Of a stretch of 64,000 bases of DNA, positions 61,214-64,000 are shown one piece after another. Position numbers and translations under genes: made by a program. The notes below the pieces were generated by a model that ran no database searches, was not told the origin of the DNA, and worked only from the letters and a program-made list of their open reading frames with translations. The stretch's first letter is position 1. The number at the start of each line of letters is the position of its first letter. Source of the DNA: Arsenicibacter sp965247375 (GTDB taxonomy: Bacteria > Bacteroidota > Bacteroidia > Cytophagales > Spirosomataceae); assembly GCA_965247375.1 (NCBI GenBank), contig CBDFHU010000145.1:5129-69128 (forward strand), given 5' to 3'.

Positions 61214-63142
61214 TTAGTTGGTTACAGGGGTCAGCCAGATGGCCTGGCCGCCTTTGGGTAAAAGCCTAAGATCAAGGGTTTGACCGGCCTTCACCGGCCG
61301 GGTGGTAACGCGGACCTGTGTTTTGGTCGGTACGGTCGTGTCGTCTGTATAGAGATGAGCCATAAAAGTTTGTCCTGCGGGCAGAAAATCCAGCGGCAGT
61401 TTCAGGGAGCGCCCCTCGTTATTGGTGATGGTGCCCACGAACCAGTCTTTACCGCTTCGGCGGGCAATGGTCACGTATTCTCCGATGGCATCGTGAATGA
61501 CTTTGGTGTCGTCCCAGACGGTTGGAACTTTAGCAAAAAACTCAATTTCGGGTTCACCGTTGTAGAGCGAGGGCTTATCATACCAGAATACGGACTGCAA
61601 CGGGCTGTATGAAATCACGTTCATCGCCAGCTGATGCGCGTGGGTATTTTTCAGGCGCTTGTCATAGTAGCAGATCGTATAATCACCGGCTCCGGCAATG
61701 TAGCGGGTAAACGGGAGTATGGTGTTGTGGGTCGCATCCGGAAACTCTTCGTTGCCGCGGATACCTTCCTGGGTCATCACATTCGGGTAGGTACGGCTGG
61801 TGCCGGTTGGCCGGTATTCGTCATGGATGTTGACCATCAGATTGTTTTCGAGTGCCTTGCGTTTGGCTTCGGTCAGCCAGGTCATCCAGCGGTGCGAACC
61901 GACTTCCACGAAACCGAACTTGACACCCTTGACGCCCCACTTTTTATAGAGCGGAAAAATCTCATCCATCTGTTTGTACAGCGCCTGTAGGTTGACGTAC
62001 AGAATCACGCCCACGTTTTTACCTTTACCATACTCAATCACCCGTGGCATGTCAATCGGCGCGACCACCTGACGGGCATCCGAGTTGAAGGTGAACGCGG
62101 GGCCGTACCATTTCCAGTCGAACATGATGTATTGCAGGTTGTGGACGGCGGCAAAATCGATGCAGGCCAGCGCGCCTTCGGTCGTCAGCGTCACCTCGCG
62201 CATAAGTTTGCCGGGCTTGATCCAGTCGGTGTTTGTAACAGTTGCGGGCGGGTTCAGATTCAGCAGAATATCATTGTTTTCGAGCAGCTGACCGGGGCGT
62301 TCGGCTACCATAATCACCCGCCACGGCGTGCCGACATCCGACATGAGGTCAACACTTTCGTAAAGCGACGTAACAATGGTGTTCGGCTTTTGCTTCGAGA
62401 GGCTGAATTTGGTCAGCGCATAGTCCGTCAGTCCTGCTTCGGCCAGACAGGCAAACAGCCCGTTGGGCAGGGTTAAGGTCAGCGGGCGCTCGGCGGTCTC
62501 GGGCCAGTTGGCCAGCGGTAAGGCCTGATATGGTCCCTGTGCCCAGGCGGTATACCAGGCATTGGTGTTCGCAGGGAGGGTGAACTCACTGTTCTCGGCC
62601 ATTACACGGTAATAAAGTCCTTTTGTCTGTTCCGGAAAAAAGTAGCGGAAAGCCACACCGGCGTTATAGGCACGGAAAACAAGGGTCAGTTCGTAGTCCG
62701 GACTGTCTTCCTTCGTAAACTGAACCGCAACCTGATTGTACTGATCGCGGATCAGACTGCGCTCGCCATAGACCGGTTTCCAGGTCGTGTCCTGCGAGGT
62801 GCGGACTATATTTTTCAGGATCAGATTGTCGCACCAGCCCGCTCCCGAAGAGCCTGGCTCAGCGGTTACTTTATGGGCCATTGCGTGTTCGAACACGTGA
62901 TTATCGACCTGAACTCCGAGACCGGATTCCAGAATTACCGGTTTCCGCTGATAGGTTACCTGATAGGAGAGGCTGCGCTTGCCGGGGCTGGTTTCTTTCT
63001 GGGTAAACGTCAGTTCGAGTTTCCCGTCCGGCGACAGGAGCCGGACTACCGGCAGCGAATTTTGCTGCCCGAGGGCGGTAGTGGCGGCCAATAACCAGCC
63101 GGCAAAAACAGATAGCAGGAGAAAAGATGAATGTTGTCGCAT
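61214..63142 (-). CDS. Glycoside hydrolase family 97 enzyme
   Basis: 642 residues from ATG 63142 (MRQHSSFLLLSVFAGWLLAA), which starts a proper signal peptide; an upstream Met at 63169 overlaps the neighbouring gene. The N-terminal GH97 beta-sandwich (about 30-290) is followed by the TIM-barrel catalytic part (WGVKGVKFGFVEVGSHRWM; MVNIHDEYRPTGTSRTYPNV; TQEGIRGNEEF) and a C-terminal beta-domain. GH97 enzymes are alpha-glucosidases or alpha-galactosidases. The stretch HDEYRPTG resembles the Ca-dependent SusB-like group more than the retaining galactosidases, but I cannot be sure. It is co-transcribed with GH88. Confidence 0.93.
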   Translation of the reverse strand: MRQHSSFLLLSVFAGWLLAATTALGQQNSLPVVRLLSPDGKLELTFTQKETSPGKRSLSYQVTYQRKPVILESGLGVQVDNHVFEHAMAHKVTAEPGSSGAGWCDNLILKNIVRTSQDTTWKPVYGERSLIRDQYNQVAVQFTKEDSPDYELTLVFRAYNAGVAFRYFFPEQTKGLYYRVMAENSEFTLPANTNAWYTAWAQGPYQALPLANWPETAERPLTLTLPNGLFACLAEAGLTDYALTKFSLSKQKPNTIVTSLYESVDLMSDVGTPWRVIMVAERPGQLLENNDILLNLNPPATVTNTDWIKPGKLMREVTLTTEGALACIDFAAVHNLQYIMFDWKWYGPAFTFNSDARQVVAPIDMPRVIEYGKGKNVGVILYVNLQALYKQMDEIFPLYKKWGVKGVKFGFVEVGSHRWMTWLTEAKRKALENNLMVNIHDEYRPTGTSRTYPNVMTQEGIRGNEEFPDATHNTILPFTRYIAGAGDYTICYYDKRLKNTHAHQLAMNVISYSPLQSVFWYDKPSLYNGEPEIEFFAKVPTVWDDTKVIHDAIGEYVTIARRSGKDWFVGTITNNEGRSLKLPLDFLPAGQTFMAHLYTDDTTVPTKTQVRVTTRPVKAGQTLDLRLLPKGGQAIWLTPVTN

Positions 63143-63146
63143 GGCG

Positions 63147-64000
63147 TTAGGGTTGGTCGTCAGATTCAATCAGTAACAGGTGGTCGGTATCGTAGCGGGG
63201 CGTAAGCGGTTTCTTGTTAACGGTTAAGGTGCTAACCTTTTCAAAACCAAGGGATGCCTGTAGGTAAGGCTGTCCCTGAATCTGGACATCCAGCCGGTTA
63301 CCCGTCCGGGAGGCATACAGGAACGTTTTGGGTAAACTGCTCAGCATCGGTTTGCCGTTATGCCGCAGATAACTCCCGTTGCTGACAAAAAACGACGTTA
63401 GTTTCGACGGGTCGTTGCGGTCAGCGCCCGCAGGGTAGGTCAGGGCACACAGGTAAGCGTCGGTCTCCCAGCCGGCCGGACTGCCGTTCAGCATCAGGTG
63501 CGAATTACGGTGCATTAACCGGCCGTCGGCCAGCAGATTGATGTAGAGTTCGGTTACCTGCCCGTTCTGCGTAATCCGGACGCCCTGATAATTTGTTCCT
63601 TCAAATTTTTCGATGACCGGCAGATTTGTCCGGCCCGCAGCTCCGCTGGCTCCCGACGAGCCGGTGAAGGTCTGTACCGCTTTGTTTTGGTCATCGAGCA
63701 GAATAATGGCGTTAACCAGTTTCGTACGGTCGGTTTTTTCCGGTGGGGAAAGCGCCAGATACGGAATCTGCACATTCGTCGTACGGTCTTTGAGGCCGTA
63801 TTCCGTCCGGTACTTCAGCTTTTCCGGGAAATCGTGCGGGTATCCCAGCGGCAGGGTTTCCGGATATAACGGCCGGAACAGAATGGCGGCACTATCTTTC
63901 GTGATCTCGAAATCCGGACCTTTTTTGACCGCTTTATCGGCATAGTGCAGCAGAAAATCGAGTTTCCCGCTTTCGTAGCTTTTGATGTCATCAATAATCA
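63147..64000 (-). CDS. C-terminal part of a probable polysaccharide lyase (heparinase/DUF4962-like)
   Basis: The frame stays open to the right edge of the window, so the N-terminus is missing. About 284 residues are visible; the plus-side edge encodes FLLHYADKAVKKGPDFEI. The beta-rich C-terminal region (QGVRITQNGQVTELYINLLA, DGRLMHRNSHLMLNG, TSFFVSNGSYLRHNGKPM) reminds me of heparinase II/III or DUF4962 proteins, which cut acidic polysaccharides. That fits the neighbour GH88, which would process the unsaturated products, but the match is by memory only. It lies four bases before the GH97 gene. Confidence 0.5.
   Translation of the reverse strand, partial: IIDDIKSYESGKLDFLLHYADKAVKKGPDFEITKDSAAILFRPLYPETLPLGYPHDFPEKLKYRTEYGLKDRTTNVQIPYLALSPPEKTDRTKLVNAIILLDDQNKAVQTFTGSSGASGAAGRTNLPVIEKFEGTNYQGVRITQNGQVTELYINLLADGRLMHRNSHLMLNGSPAGWETDAYLCALTYPAGADRNDPSKLTSFFVSNGSYLRHNGKPMLSSLPKTFLYASRTGNRLDVQIQGQPYLQASLGFEKVSTLTVNKKPLTPRYDTDHLLLIESDDQP

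Noticed and set aside
46000..64000. tRNA or CRISPR-like patterns in the right-hand third
   Set aside because: By eye, no TPsiC-like loops with cloverleaf arms and no spaced direct repeats were found.

Overview
This window looks like a chromosome segment of a Bacteroidota bacterium, most likely a Cytophagales/Spirosoma-like one. Support comes from two SusC/SusD pairs, a gliding-motility gldC, the long two-domain form of IspG, a GH3-family protein, repeated TAnnTTTG promoter boxes (often just before the start codon), and no clear Shine-Dalgarno sequences. Base composition is roughly even in GC and AT. I saw no tRNA, rRNA, CRISPR array, transposase or phage gene.

Layout: 0-1.2 kb holds a frameshifted tandem universal stress protein and a cluster of short palindromic repeats. 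1.2-16.9 kb is mostly core metabolism: an acidic unknown protein, a MoxR ATPase with a CoxE-like VWA protein, rsmE, a DUF4159 protein, a fatty-acid desaturase, a nucleotidase, a dehydrogenase E2 subunit, cinA, a DUF4197 protein, gldC, a thioredoxin-fold protein, a TPR protein, an MmcQ/YjbR protein, ispG and a sugar transporter. 16.9-21.1 kb has a methyltransferase, a 3-keto-disaccharide hydrolase-like protein (DUF1080) and a two-gene GMC sugar dehydrogenase. With the sugar transporter and a TIM-barrel sugar isomerase at 28.5 kb, these suggest oxidative (3-keto) sugar breakdown. 21.3-26.2 kb is SusC/SusD pair 1. 26.3-28.5 kb has a structured untranslated RNA, a 6-pyruvoyl-tetrahydropterin synthase, folE and an atypical short-chain dehydrogenase. 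29.8-39 kb carries a cation efflux protein, a Nudix hydrolase, a frameshifted LysE-type exporter, a GH3-family protein, surE, trhO, a deoxynucleoside kinase, a glutaminyl cyclase and uvsE.

39.1-46 kb is a drug-export operon: TetR regulator, TolC-type channel, lipoprotein adaptor, two ABC ATPases and two ABC-2 permeases. The same 16-bp palindrome precedes both the regulator and the operon. Two lipoproteins follow. 48.2-51 kb contains a 39-residue membrane protein, a decayed TetX-like monooxygenase with its decayed AraC-type regulator, and an intact AAC(6')-like acetyltransferase. 51-58.6 kb is a complete sigma factor / FecR / STN-containing SusC / SusD trans-envelope signalling unit on the minus strand. 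59-64 kb has a LacI regulator with its own palindromic operator and a minus-strand carbohydrate cluster: GH88, GH97 and the C-terminal part of a possible polysaccharide lyase, cut by the window end.

Five loci carry single-base indels (stress protein, LysE, TetX-like, AraC, FecR), densest at 48.5-50.4 kb. Whether these are real decay or sequence error cannot be settled from the sequence alone.
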